DNA from: Acinetobacter zhairuonensis
GTDB taxonomy: Bacteria; Pseudomonadota; Gammaproteobacteria; Pseudomonadales; Moraxellaceae
Assembly (NCBI RefSeq): GCF_022601715.1
Contig: NZ_JAKVIM010000008.1
Location: forward strand, 89,546-153,545
DNA length: 64,000 nt
Direction of reading: 5' to 3'
Position 1 is the first letter of the stretch. Each line of letters begins with the position of its first letter. Of the stretch, positions 48,335 to 57,664 are shown piece after piece. The position numbers and the translations under genes were made by a program. Below the pieces are notes generated by a model. That model ran no database searches and was not told where the DNA came from. It saw only the letters and a list, made by a program, of their open reading frames with translations.

Positions 48335-48622
48335 CTAAGGGCGAATTTCTTTGAGTTCACGGCGAATAAAATGCTGAATCATTTCCCGATAAATCTGTTC
48401 AATTAAATCGGGATCAGTCCCCTGTTGTGTGGCCTGTTTTCGAACCTTGGCAATCACCTGCTCGACCCGTTCTGGGGATTGCACTTCATGTTCCGTCCGT
48501 TTAAAACGCACCGCCTGATCCACATAAAACTGGCGGGTAGTAATCAGTTCAATCAGGTGCTGATCAATCACATCAATTTTGTCTCGAACTTGCTCGAGTG
48601 ACTCACATTTCTCTTTCTGCAT
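48335..48622 (-). CDS. Chorismate mutase type II (AroQ fold)
   Basis: A 95-residue all-helical protein starting at the ATG at 48622; a longer frame from 48670 lies inside the upstream gene. The pattern SLEQVRDKIDVIDQHLIELI, QAVRFKRTE and an arginine-rich second helix match free-standing AroQ/PchB enzymes that turn chorismate to prephenate (or, for PchB, split isochorismate). No signal peptide, so cytoplasmic. It overlaps the upstream gene by 20 bases and must be cotranscribed with it. Confidence 0.8.
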   Translation of the reverse strand: MQKEKCESLEQVRDKIDVIDQHLIELITTRQFYVDQAVRFKRTEHEVQSPERVEQVIAKVRKQATQQGTDPDLIEQIYREMIQHFIRRELKEIRP

Positions 48623-49946
48623 TGGTTTTATCTTCTGGTATGGAGCGGGAGTAATCCGCTTCGTTTTCAATTTTATATTTTTCTTCTAACACATTACTAA
48701 AAATACTTTCAATCATCCAAACCCGATATAGACTATTAAATGTATAGCTTTGCCCATCGATCCGTAATTCCAGTACAGGAAAGTCAGGTTGTGACTTCAT
48801 TTCACAGAGTACATCATTTTCTTTCAGCTGAGCCTGAATATCCTCATGTTTTACATCCTGTGGCTCTAAGCCCAACTCGCGTTGTAGCTCCAGATAATGC
48901 GCCTTAAAAGAAAGATCCTTACCTTGGGTCCACACCGCCTGCAAAATGCGATGCATCGCTTCGATACGCTGTTCTTCGGGCACACTATAATACAACTGTG
49001 CCATGGCAAAGGTGGCTTCTTTGGTTGGACGACAGAAAGGGGTAAATGCCACCTCGGTACGCTTAGATAACCGAGTCGCCAGACTCCAGTCAAACCAGTC
49101 CCGTCCCTGATAACTCAGCGGATAGACCGTTAACTGAATATTATAATAAGCAGCCAATTCCTCTTTAATATACGCCAACAGTAGCCACGAAATCGGGTCT
49201 TCTAGTGCGATATATAAGTCCAATTCTGGATCAAGCGCCTGAATTTCATTCAGTTCCTCAGCATCACTAATTAAATGCTCGCGCCATTCAATATGATTAA
49301 TCAGGAAGATGGGATTACCCGTCAGTAATTTTTGTTGCTTTAAACGGCGGGTTAAACGTAGCAGATCATCGACTGCATGATATTTACGATCCGAAAATTC
49401 AAAATAGCTCGCCAGCACGGCATCATCATTAAACACCCGTTCTGGTAAGTGCTGTTCCTGATGATGTTTACTCGCCATGGCATATAAGGTGCGCAATTTT
49501 CCATATTGCTTTTGCCACAGCATATGAAAGACATCTTCCAGTAAATACAGGAAGTCCTGCCCTTGCAGCGGAGTGTTTCTTAGAATGGTTTCTGCTTGTG
49601 CAATCGCTTCTTGTGGTGGTTGTTCAGGGGTTTCATGGAAACTAAAACGATGTTGTTTCGATAAAATCTGTGCGTCATTCAGGCAGTAGTGTTGCCATTC
49701 CTGCGCCGACATTTGATTCGGCGGCTCAGGTATTTGGCTGGAAATAATGACTTTCAAAGGCTTGAGTTCATCACTCAAAATTTCTTCTAATTGCGGCAAC
49801 TGCTGTACGGCCAGATAACTGTAGACATCATCCAAGCGTAGATGAATATTTAATCCATGTTCCGTGGGCAATACCTCTTGACGAGTTGGCTTTTGATAAA
49901 ACCATCTCGATCGGATCGGATCGAACCAACGGCGTAACAGTGACAT
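48603..49946 (-). CDS. DsbA-like thioredoxin-fold protein, two-domain
   Basis: A 447-residue cytoplasmic protein with no signal peptide. Two regions resemble the DsbA/2-hydroxychromene-2-carboxylate isomerase fold: an N-terminal segment (LDDVYSYLAVQQLPQLEEIL) and a second one from about residue 245 (LYIALEDPISWLLLAYIKEE). No CxxC motif is present, so it is not a disulfide oxidase; glutathione-dependent isomerase-like or binding roles are possible. It is upstream of and overlapping with the chorismate mutase gene. I cannot name a substrate. Confidence 0.6.
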   Translation of the reverse strand: MSLLRRWFDPIRSRWFYQKPTRQEVLPTEHGLNIHLRLDDVYSYLAVQQLPQLEEILSDELKPLKVIISSQIPEPPNQMSAQEWQHYCLNDAQILSKQHRFSFHETPEQPPQEAIAQAETILRNTPLQGQDFLYLLEDVFHMLWQKQYGKLRTLYAMASKHHQEQHLPERVFNDDAVLASYFEFSDRKYHAVDDLLRLTRRLKQQKLLTGNPIFLINHIEWREHLISDAEELNEIQALDPELDLYIALEDPISWLLLAYIKEELAAYYNIQLTVYPLSYQGRDWFDWSLATRLSKRTEVAFTPFCRPTKEATFAMAQLYYSVPEEQRIEAMHRILQAVWTQGKDLSFKAHYLELQRELGLEPQDVKHEDIQAQLKENDVLCEMKSQPDFPVLELRIDGQSYTFNSLYRVWMIESIFSNVLEEKYKIENEADYSRSIPEDKTNAEREM

Positions 49947-50096
49947 GAGTTGCCTCTAATCTAGAAATAGCGAGTGAAATTGTCTTCAATTCGCAGAAAA
50001 ATAACCAGCACAGTGAACAGAAAGTCTTAAAATACAATAAGTCTCGAGCAAAACGTAGCACAATTCAAGACTAATTGTTCAATCCACCGCGATAGA

Positions 50097-51782
50097 CTAC
50101 AGTTCCAAGTTTAAATCGGTGACTGCACCCTTTTCTGCCCCAGTGGTGAGTTTAGCAAACTTCGCCAATGCACCGTGGGTATAATTGGGTTTTGGCTTGA
50201 CCCAACGGTTTTGCCGTGCGGTAATTTCCTGCTCTGGAACATGCCAGGTCATTTCTCGGGTTTCCGCATTAATCGAAATCCGGTCTCCGTTTTGCACCAA
50301 GCCAATCGGACCACCTTCATAAGCTTCTGGGGTCACATGCCCAATCACGAAGCCATGGCTGCCGCCAGAAAAGCGTCCATCGGTAATCAGCGCAACCGAA
50401 CTGCCGAGTCCCTTGCCAATAATCGCTGAAGTCGGCTTCAACATCTCTGGCATGCCGGGTCCACCTTTGGGTCCTACCCCACGAATCACCACCACTTCGC
50501 CCGCTTGGACTTCCCCTTCTAAAATCCCACGCATGGCACTGATTTCCCCTTCAAACACCCGTGCTGGACCTTCAAAATACAGACCTTCTTTGCCTGTAAT
50601 TTTGGCGACAGCACCTGTCGGTGATAAATTGCCTTTCAGAATCACCAAATGTGAGTCTTTTTTAATGGGGGCATCAAAAGGCAGAATGATCTGCTGACCT
50701 TCAGGATAATCATCGACATCTGCCAGATTTTCCGCCAAAGTTTTACCCGTCACGGTTAAACAGGTTCCATCCAGCATGCCTGCATCGAGCATGCGTTTCA
50801 TCAATGGCTGAATGCCACCGATCGCAATCAGTTCAGACATCAGGTATTTGCCCGAAGGACGTACATCTGCCACCACGGGAATCTCTGCCCCAATTCGTAC
50901 AAAATCGTCCAGACTCAGTTCGACACCCGCGGTATGGGCCATGGCAATTAAATGCAGCACCCCATTGGTCGATCCCCCTAAAGCAATCAAAACTTTAATG
51001 GCATTTTCAAATGCCGCTTTGGTCATGATGTCGCGTGGCTTAATATCCAGCTTGAGTAGGTTCATCACCGCTTCACCCGCACGCTGACAATCCTGAATTT
51101 TATCTGCCGAGACCGCTTCCTGCGCTGAAGATCCGGGCAAACTCATGCCCAAAGCTTCAATGGCAGATGCCATGGAATTGGCAGTGTACATACCGCCACA
51201 AGAGCCAGGACCAGGCAATGCCACTTCTTCAATCTGTTTCACCTGAATAGCATTGATTTCACCTTTGGCATGCTGACCCACCGCCTCAAATACGGAAATC
51301 ATATCAGTATGTCCTGCCCCTGGTTGAATAGTACCGCCATAAATAAAGATCGCAGGTCGGTTTAAACGTGCCATGCCCATAATGCAACCTGGCATGTTTT
51401 TATCACAGCCACCAATCGCAATCACGGCATCGTAAGCCTGACAACCCATCACCGTTTCAATGGAATCAGCGATAATTTCCCGTGAAAGCAGGGAATATTT
51501 CATTCCTTCCGTGCCATTGGAAATTCCATCCGAAATGGTGATGGTATTAAAAATAATGCCTTTACCGCCTGCGGCATTCACTCCCGACTCGACTTCCCGT
51601 GCCAAGCCATCAATGTGCATATTGCACGGCGTGACATTCGCCCATGTCGAGGCAATCCCAATAAATGGACGTTCAAAATCGGCATCCTGAAAGCCAGTGG
51701 CGCGCATCATGGAACGTGCAGGTGCATTTTCAATGCCTGCATAGACGGGCGCTGAATGTTCACGGATATTGTCTTTACTCAT
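50097..51782 (-). CDS. ilvD: Dihydroxy-acid dehydratase, short form
   Basis: IlvD/Edd-family iron-sulfur dehydratase, 561 residues. Motifs include [32 protein letters not shown] and [15 protein letters not shown] with the cluster cysteines, and [17 protein letters not shown] at the substrate site. This length and sequence type resembles the shorter DHAD found in archaea, actinobacteria and many proteobacteria. It would act in valine/isoleucine synthesis or on a related dihydroxy or sugar acid. A longer ilvD lies upstream at 52049, so the two are not simple duplicates. Confidence 0.85.
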   Translation of the reverse strand: MSKDNIREHSAPVYAGIENAPARSMMRATGFQDADFERPFIGIASTWANVTPCNMHIDGLAREVESGVNAAGGKGIIFNTITISDGISNGTEGMKYSLLSREIIADSIETVMGCQAYDAVIAIGGCDKNMPGCIMGMARLNRPAIFIYGGTIQPGAGHTDMISVFEAVGQHAKGEINAIQVKQIEEVALPGPGSCGGMYTANSMASAIEALGMSLPGSSAQEAVSADKIQDCQRAGEAVMNLLKLDIKPRDIMTKAAFENAIKVLIALGGSTNGVLHLIAMAHTAGVELSLDDFVRIGAEIPVVADVRPSGKYLMSELIAIGGIQPLMKRMLDAGMLDGTCLTVTGKTLAENLADVDDYPEGQQIILPFDAPIKKDSHLVILKGNLSPTGAVAKITGKEGLYFEGPARVFEGEISAMRGILEGEVQAGEVVVIRGVGPKGGPGMPEMLKPTSAIIGKGLGSSVALITDGRFSGGSHGFVIGHVTPEAYEGGPIGLVQNGDRISINAETREMTWHVPEQEITARQNRWVKPKPNYTHGALAKFAKLTTGAEKGAVTDLNLEL

Positions 51783-51995
51783 TATATTTGTCCTTGGTGC
51801 TGGCTAGGTATGCGCGACAGTCTTGGTTATTTCTTCTATTTTTTAGTGTATAGAAAGTAAGCGGGAGATAAAAGTACAATGATTTTTTGAAACATTGACT
51901 CAGAACCCAGCAACCTTTCCATGGACTTAACCGTTTTATTTTTGAATCTATTATGTTGTCTGAGACACCATCGTGCTCACTAGAGAACGTTTAAA

Positions 51996-52027
51996 TAAAA
52001 AAAGCACCCCAAATGGAGTGCTTTTTT
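51996..52027 (-). terminator. Intrinsic terminator of the long ilvD gene
   Basis: AAAAAAGCACTCC pairing with GGGGTGCTTTTTT (one G-U), loop ATTT, read on the minus strand. Confidence 0.88.
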
Positions 52028-52048
52028 AATCTGTAAAAGAATTACAAA

Positions 52049-53878
52049 TTAGATTTCACGTACTGCGCCTTTTGAAGCGCTGGTGGTATGCATGGCATAC
52101 GCCTTTAATGCTTTAGACACTTTACGTGGACGCGGTTCAGCAGGCTGCCAACCTTTCGCTTCTTGTACTTCACGGCGCGCTGCCATCGTTGCTTCGTCCA
52201 CCGCTAAGTGAATAGTACGGTTTGGAATATCGATTTCGATACGGTCGCCATCTTCCACCAAGCCAATCGCACCACCTTCAGCTGCTTCTGGTGAAACGTG
52301 ACCAATGGAAAGACCTGATGAGCCACCAGAGAAACGACCATCCGTCAACAAGGCACAATCTTTACCCAAACCTTTCGACTTTAAGTAACTGGTTGGATAC
52401 AACATTTCTTGCATACCCGGACCACCACGTGGACCTTCGTAACGAATCACGACCACATCACCTGCGGTGATTTTGCCACCCAAAATTGCCTCTACCGCCG
52501 CATCTTGGCTTTCAAATACACGTGCTGTGCCGTTGAATTTCAAGATCGAATCATCAACACCTGCTGTTTTAACGATACAGCCTTCAAGTGCAATATTGCC
52601 GTAAAGTACAGCCAAACCGCCATCTTGAGAGAAAGCATGCTCAGCATTACGAATGACACCGTTGTTACGGTCACCATCTAAACGAGAGTAATAACGATCT
52701 TGTGAGAATGCAGTTTGCGTTGGTACGCCACCCGGTGCTGAACGGAAGAATTGATAAACATCTTCGTCTTCAGTACGAATGATGTCCCATTTATCTAAGG
52801 CATCTTTTAAAGTTTTTTCATGTACTGTCGGTACAGAAGTATCGAGCAAACCTGCACGATCCAATTCACCCAAGATCGACATAATGCCACCTGCGCGGTG
52901 AACATCTTCCATATGTACATCTTGTTTTGCAGGAGCAACTTTACACAGTACCGGCACTTTACGTGACAAACGGTCGATGTCGGTCATGGTAAAGTCAACT
53001 TCTGCTTCATTTGCTGCTGCCAATAAATGTAGCACTGTATTGGTTGACCCCCCCATTGAAATATCAAGGGTCATGGCATTTTCAAATGCAGCTTTGCTGG
53101 CAATTGCACGTGGTAACAAGCTGTAATCATTTTGTTCGTAATGGCGTTTGGTGATTTCAACAATCAACTGACCTGCTTTTTCGAATAATTTTTTACGATT
53201 CGCATGCGTCGCCAAAGTTGAACCATTACCTGGAAGTGATAAGCCCAAAGCTTCGGTTAAACAGTTCATGGAGTTTGCAGTAAACATACCTGAACATGAA
53301 CCACAAGTCGGACATGCTGAACGTTCGTATTCAGCTACTTCTTCGTCTGTGAAACTGTCATCTGCCGCTACAATCATCGCATCGACAAGGTCAATCGCGT
53401 GTTCGTTGCCACGAATTTTAACCTTACCCGCTTCCATCGGACCACCAGACACAAACACTACTGGAATGTTTAAGCGCATAGACGCCATCAACATGCCTGG
53501 GGTAATTTTGTCACAGTTCGAAATACACACCATGGCATCGGCACAGTGTGCATTCACCATGTATTCCACCGAGTCCGCAATCAAGTCACGCGATGGTAAT
53601 GAATACAGCATGCCATCATGCCCCATCGCAATACCATCATCGACTGCGATGGTATTAAATTCTTTGGCTACACCACCTGACGCTTCAATTTGACGAGCCA
53701 CAAGTTGACCTAAGTCTTTTAAGTGGACGTGACCTGGAACAAACTGGGTGAATGAGTTGACTACCGCAATAATCGGTTTACCAAAATCCTCATCTTTCAT
53801 CCCTGTTGCGCGCCATAAGCCACGCGCACCCGCCATGTTTCTTCCGTGTGTCGATGTTTTTGAACGATAATCAGGCAT
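52049..53878 (-). CDS. ilvD: Dihydroxy-acid dehydratase, long form
   Basis: Third enzyme of branched-chain amino acid synthesis, forming 2-keto acids from 2,3-dihydroxy acids. I choose the ATG at 53878 (609 residues) because [20 protein letters not shown] matches the E. coli IlvD start, with GGAA eight bases upstream; ATG at 53884 and TTG at 53893 are alternatives. Cluster cysteines lie in [12 protein letters not shown] and [16 protein letters not shown]. It has its own terminator, so the short ilvD downstream needs a separate promoter. Confidence 0.94.
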   Translation of the reverse strand: MPDYRSKTSTHGRNMAGARGLWRATGMKDEDFGKPIIAVVNSFTQFVPGHVHLKDLGQLVARQIEASGGVAKEFNTIAVDDGIAMGHDGMLYSLPSRDLIADSVEYMVNAHCADAMVCISNCDKITPGMLMASMRLNIPVVFVSGGPMEAGKVKIRGNEHAIDLVDAMIVAADDSFTDEEVAEYERSACPTCGSCSGMFTANSMNCLTEALGLSLPGNGSTLATHANRKKLFEKAGQLIVEITKRHYEQNDYSLLPRAIASKAAFENAMTLDISMGGSTNTVLHLLAAANEAEVDFTMTDIDRLSRKVPVLCKVAPAKQDVHMEDVHRAGGIMSILGELDRAGLLDTSVPTVHEKTLKDALDKWDIIRTEDEDVYQFFRSAPGGVPTQTAFSQDRYYSRLDGDRNNGVIRNAEHAFSQDGGLAVLYGNIALEGCIVKTAGVDDSILKFNGTARVFESQDAAVEAILGGKITAGDVVVIRYEGPRGGPGMQEMLYPTSYLKSKGLGKDCALLTDGRFSGGSSGLSIGHVSPEAAEGGAIGLVEDGDRIEIDIPNRTIHLAVDEATMAARREVQEAKGWQPAEPRPRKVSKALKAYAMHTTSASKGAVREI

Positions 53879-54298
53879 TTGCATTTCCAACAAAGTTTGT
53901 GCTTGATATGAATCTGCGATTCACTCTGGCTAAATAAGACTGACAGATCATCTTGAATCAGTCGAAATATAGGCAACATCATACTACAGCGAAGTGTTCA
54001 ACAGACAACCAGCATTCAACTTTCCTGCATTCAAACAACACAGGCTATATTCCGACACATGATCTCAAAGAGAACTTGAATGAAGCTACTATAAACCGAA
54101 CACCACCGATTAAATACAAAACTTTCATGAATATTTTTTTAATTTTGCATAACTAAAAGTTTATAAAAATCTGATCCAATCCTATTCCTTTACCCAGAAC
54201 TGAACCTGACCAAGCTGAATGTTACAGCAGATGTCGTGCATTCGGCTTGGCGTTGGTTTTCGCATATAATAGGCGCAAGTTTCTATGGAATTTGATGT
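53879..54298. other. Intergenic region between ilvD and fmt, divergent promoters
   Basis: About 420 bases with no supportable gene; one 67-codon frame at 53953-54156 looks like chance. It must carry promoters for ilvD (minus) and fmt (plus). No attenuator-type leader peptide with runs of Val, Leu or Ile codons was seen. Confidence 0.55.
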
Positions 54299-55258
54299 GT
54301 GAAAATCATCTTTGCCGGTACACCTGAATTTGCGGCTTGTGCTTTGGCTGCTTTACTGAAAACAGAACATGAAATTGTGGCGGTATACACCCAACCTGAC
54401 CGCAAAGCGGGTCGTGGACAAAAACTCACTGCATCTGCGGTGAAACAGTTGGCACTGGAACATAATCTGCCGGTATATCAACCGCTACACTTCAAATCTT
54501 CCACTGAAGAAGGCTTAGCAGCACAACAACAATTAAAAGATTTAAATGCCGATGTCATGGTGGTGGCTGCGTATGGCTTGATCTTGCCGCAAGTGGTACT
54601 CGATACGCCTAAATATGGCTGCCTGAATATCCATGGTTCATTGTTACCGCGCTGGCGTGGTGCTGCACCGATTCAACGTGCCATTGCCACTGGCGATACA
54701 GAAACAGGCGTGACCATTATGAAAATGGCGGCAGGTTTAGATACGGGCGACATGATGTACAAAACCTACTGCCCGATTGAAGCCAGCGATACCTCTGCCA
54801 CCCTGCATGACAAACTGGCGCTACAAGGTGCTGAAGCGATTGTTGCGGTGTTGGAATCTGAACAAACTTTGCAGCAGTATTTAGAGCAGCGTGAAGTGCA
54901 AGATGAAGCACTGACCGTATATGCACATAAACTCAGTAAAGCCGAAGCACAAATTGATTGGTCTCAAGACGCTGTCGCGATTGACCGTAATATCCGTGCG
55001 TTCAATCCTTGGCCTGTTGCCTATATTGCTTTAGATGAAAGCAATAATCTGCGCGTTTGGGGCTCACTTCTTTCGAATCAGACGGTTACGCAACAAGCTG
55101 CTGGTACGATCTTGGCAATTGATAAACAAGGCGTACATGTGGCTTGTGGTAATCAGCAAGCTGTTTGCCTCACTCTGTTACAATGGCCGGGTGGTAAGCC
55201 ATTAAATCCTGTGCAGATTGCACAAACTCAAAAACTGACTATTGGACAAATTTTATAA
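54299..55258 (+). CDS. fmt: Methionyl-tRNA formyltransferase
   Basis: Formylates initiator tRNA using 10-formyl-tetrahydrofolate. The start is GTG, giving 319 residues beginning with the strand KIIFAGTPEFAACAL. The active-site region is LNIHGSLLPRWRGAAPIQRA with the conserved Asn-His pair, followed by GVTIMKMAAGLDTGDM. The C-terminal tRNA-binding domain is complete. Its stop overlaps the rsmB ATG by one base. Confidence 0.96.
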   Translation: MKIIFAGTPEFAACALAALLKTEHEIVAVYTQPDRKAGRGQKLTASAVKQLALEHNLPVYQPLHFKSSTEEGLAAQQQLKDLNADVMVVAAYGLILPQVVLDTPKYGCLNIHGSLLPRWRGAAPIQRAIATGDTETGVTIMKMAAGLDTGDMMYKTYCPIEASDTSATLHDKLALQGAEAIVAVLESEQTLQQYLEQREVQDEALTVYAHKLSKAEAQIDWSQDAVAIDRNIRAFNPWPVAYIALDESNNLRVWGSLLSNQTVTQQAAGTILAIDKQGVHVACGNQQAVCLTLLQWPGGKPLNPVQIAQTQKLTIGQIL

Positions 55259-56565
55259 TGAGACCATCTCCCAACGCCTCGGGTAAGACTTTAAACTTAC
55301 GTGCTCAGGTTGTTAAAACGTTGTTGGCTGTCCAAAATGGTCAATCACTGGCGTCGGTTCTGCCACAACAAATGGCGATTGTGTCTGACAAAGACCGTGC
55401 CTTGTACCATGAATTAGTACTTGGCTGTTTACGCCAATGGCACGCACTTAAACAAGTGACTTTACCGTTGTTGTCTAAACCTCTGGACAACCAAGTGGTT
55501 GAAACCTGTTTATACGTTGGTTTATATCAATTGCTCTGTACCCGCGTTGCAGCCCATGCCGCTATTTCTGAAACAGTTGATGCAACCAAACAATTGGGTA
55601 TGGAAAGCTTAAGTGGTGTCGTGAATGCCATTCTGCGCCGTGCAACACGTGAATCAGAACAATTCTATGATGTCCTAGAGCAGGCATCGAATTTACCGAG
55701 TTGGTTATCCAAACGTTTGAAAAAAGACTGGGGCGAGCAGCTGGCTGAAATCAGCTACGAGCTTAAACAAGTTGCACCCTTAACTTTGCGTGTTAACACC
55801 TTACAAGTCAGCCGTGACGAATATCTTGAAATTTTAGAAGATGAAGGCATTGAAGCACACCCATGTGAACTTTCAAATGTCGGTATTGTGCTTGATGAAA
55901 GTATTCATATCCCAAGCCTGCCTGGTTTTGAAGCGGGTGGTTTTTCAGTACAAGATGAACATGCTCAACTTTGTGCAACATTATTGCCAGACTTGAATGG
56001 CAAATTTGTGATTGATGCTTGTGCAGCACCTGGCGGCAAAACGGCACATATTTTAGAGAAATATCAGCCGAGAAAACTAATCGCGCTGGATCAAGATGAA
56101 AAACGCTTAAAACGGGTCGCTGAAAACTTAGAACGTTTGGCTTTAAACGATGTACCTGTTGAAATTATCACGGCCGATGCTGTGAAATGGACATCACCTG
56201 AGCTTGCAGATTGCATCATCCTCGATGCACCCTGTTCAGCCATTGGTGTAATCCGTCGCCATCCTGATATTCGTTTATTGCGTCAGTCGAGTGATATTGC
56301 CCAAACGGTTCAGCTACAAAAGCAAATTCTTGAAAATATGTGGCAACAACTTAAAGTGGGCGGCACAATGCTGTATATCACCTGCTCAATTTTAAAAGCA
56401 GAAAATGAACAGCAAATGGTCGACTTCTTTGCTCAACATCCTGATGCCAAAGAGCAGCCGATTCAAGCCGATTGGGGCATTGCACAAAGTTATGGCCGCC
56501 AACTGCTACCAGCCGCAGGCAAAGGTGACGGTTTTTATTATTGTTTAATTGAAAAAACGGCTTAA
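55258..56565 (+). CDS. rsmB: 16S rRNA (cytosine-967-C5)-methyltransferase RsmB
   Basis: Methylates C967 of 16S rRNA. The 435 residues show an N-terminal NusB-like RNA-binding domain (to about 150) and a methyltransferase domain with DACAAPGGKTAHILE for SAM, and the two cysteines of the m5C mechanism in DAPCSAIGVIRRHPD and YITCSILKAEN. Coupled to fmt by TAATG. A hairpin follows. Confidence 0.95.
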   Translation: MRPSPNASGKTLNLRAQVVKTLLAVQNGQSLASVLPQQMAIVSDKDRALYHELVLGCLRQWHALKQVTLPLLSKPLDNQVVETCLYVGLYQLLCTRVAAHAAISETVDATKQLGMESLSGVVNAILRRATRESEQFYDVLEQASNLPSWLSKRLKKDWGEQLAEISYELKQVAPLTLRVNTLQVSRDEYLEILEDEGIEAHPCELSNVGIVLDESIHIPSLPGFEAGGFSVQDEHAQLCATLLPDLNGKFVIDACAAPGGKTAHILEKYQPRKLIALDQDEKRLKRVAENLERLALNDVPVEIITADAVKWTSPELADCIILDAPCSAIGVIRRHPDIRLLRQSSDIAQTVQLQKQILENMWQQLKVGGTMLYITCSILKAENEQQMVDFFAQHPDAKEQPIQADWGIAQSYGRQLLPAAGKGDGFYYCLIEKTA

Positions 56566-56570
56566 TGCCA

Positions 56571-56604
56571 AAAGGGAATAGAAACGCAGGTTTCTGTTCC
56601 CTTC
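56571..56604. terminator. Hairpin between rsmB and the ZIP gene
   Basis: AAGGGAATAGAAAC, GCAG loop, GTTTCTGTTCCCTT: long stem with one G-U pair. The T-run is short (TTTT on the minus strand), so it may end transcription of both genes only partly. Confidence 0.65.
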
Positions 56605-56612
56605 ACTGATGC

Positions 56613-57455
56613 TTAACTGACAAACTTAAACAGCACCAAACTCAACGCTAAACATGCCATTCCTGTAACTAAACCATAGACTGTTTCATGCCCTTTCGCG
56701 TATTTCTTGGCGGTTGGGAGCAATTCATCCAAAGCCAAATACACCATCACCCCGCCAATAATGCCAAATACCGCGCCATAGACACTAAAACTCAAATACG
56801 GTGCCAAAATAAAGTAACCAATCATCGCCCCTAAAGGCTCGGCTAGCCCTGAAACAAAACTGGCAATTAATGCGGAACTTTTTTTCTGTGTGGCCATATA
56901 GACAGGCAAAGCGATTGCAATCCCTTCAGGAATATTATGAATACCAATCGCAACCGCCAAAGGTGCACCCAATGCTGGGCTTTCCAACGTTGCAAAGAAA
57001 GTCGCCAAGCCTTCTGGAAAGTTATGTGCAGTAATCGCAAATAAAGTCAGTAAGCCCGTGCGTAATAATTGTTGTTGATTGATGCCATGCGCACTCTGTT
57101 CTTCGATGGTTTCATGGGGATTGGGAATACAACGGTCTAGAATTAAAACCAAAATCACCCCGAGTAATAAGGAGAACGTGCCAAGGGCATAACCTGTTTT
57201 ATCATCAAAAGCTTGGCTAAAAGAATGAATCGATTTATTCAGGATTTCCGTCAAGGAAACATAAATCATCGCGCCAGCAGAAAATGCCAAACCAAACGAG
57301 AGTACGCGATAACTGGGCTTTTTAAAGAACAAGACCAAAGCACCACCCAAAACTGTTGCCAGTCCTGCGAGAAAGGTCACACCAAATGCAACCCAAACTT
57401 GATACGGCAATAGAGGATCCATACCGTCATGCTCTTCAAATAAGAAAGCCACCAT
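56613..57455 (-). CDS. zupT: ZIP-family divalent metal transporter
   Basis: Inner-membrane importer for zinc and possibly iron or manganese. The 280 residues have about eight membrane segments and the metal-site helices AITAHNFPEGLATFF and AIGIHNIPEGIAIALP, each with the His-Asn/Pro-Glu-Gly signature of ZupT. The start may instead be the ATG at 57422 (MDPLLPYQ), which has GAAGAG before it. It lies 56 bases after metS on the same strand. Confidence 0.88.
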   Translation of the reverse strand: MVAFLFEEHDGMDPLLPYQVWVAFGVTFLAGLATVLGGALVLFFKKPSYRVLSFGLAFSAGAMIYVSLTEILNKSIHSFSQAFDDKTGYALGTFSLLLGVILVLILDRCIPNPHETIEEQSAHGINQQQLLRTGLLTLFAITAHNFPEGLATFFATLESPALGAPLAVAIGIHNIPEGIAIALPVYMATQKKSSALIASFVSGLAEPLGAMIGYFILAPYLSFSVYGAVFGIIGGVMVYLALDELLPTAKKYAKGHETVYGLVTGMACLALSLVLFKFVS

Positions 57456-57511
57456 CTTAAATGATAATGGCTTTCATTTGCATATGCTCAGTATTTACTG
57501 AAACAATTTAT

Positions 57512-57655
57512 TTACAATGTGTGCTGATCTTTCACTTCTTCCAGCACATCATCGAGCTCTTCAGGGTGCTTCATCAAATGAGCGATGGATAAAGCCAAGC
57601 CGCCCCATAAGAACGTGATCGAAATAATCATCATTATGATTGCAGAAGTATTCAT
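57512..57655 (-). CDS. MetS-family small subunit of an NSS transporter
   Basis: A 47-residue protein that short-ORF filters would miss. It has one membrane helix (MNTSAIIMMIISITFLWGGL) followed by an acidic tail (HPEELDDVLEEVKDQH). In Corynebacterium MetP-MetS, a small protein of this kind is required for methionine/alanine uptake by the large subunit. The ATG at 57655 follows TAGGAGA at six to seven bases, and begins nine bases after the transporter stop, so cotranslation is very likely. Confidence 0.85.
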   Translation of the reverse strand: MNTSAIIMMIISITFLWGGLALSIAHLMKHPEELDDVLEEVKDQHTL

Positions 57656-57664
57656 GCTGGTCTC

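Noticed and set aside
53953..54156. 67-codon frame between ilvD and fmt
   Set aside because: No ribosome site and no recognisable content; starts within the ilvD promoter side.
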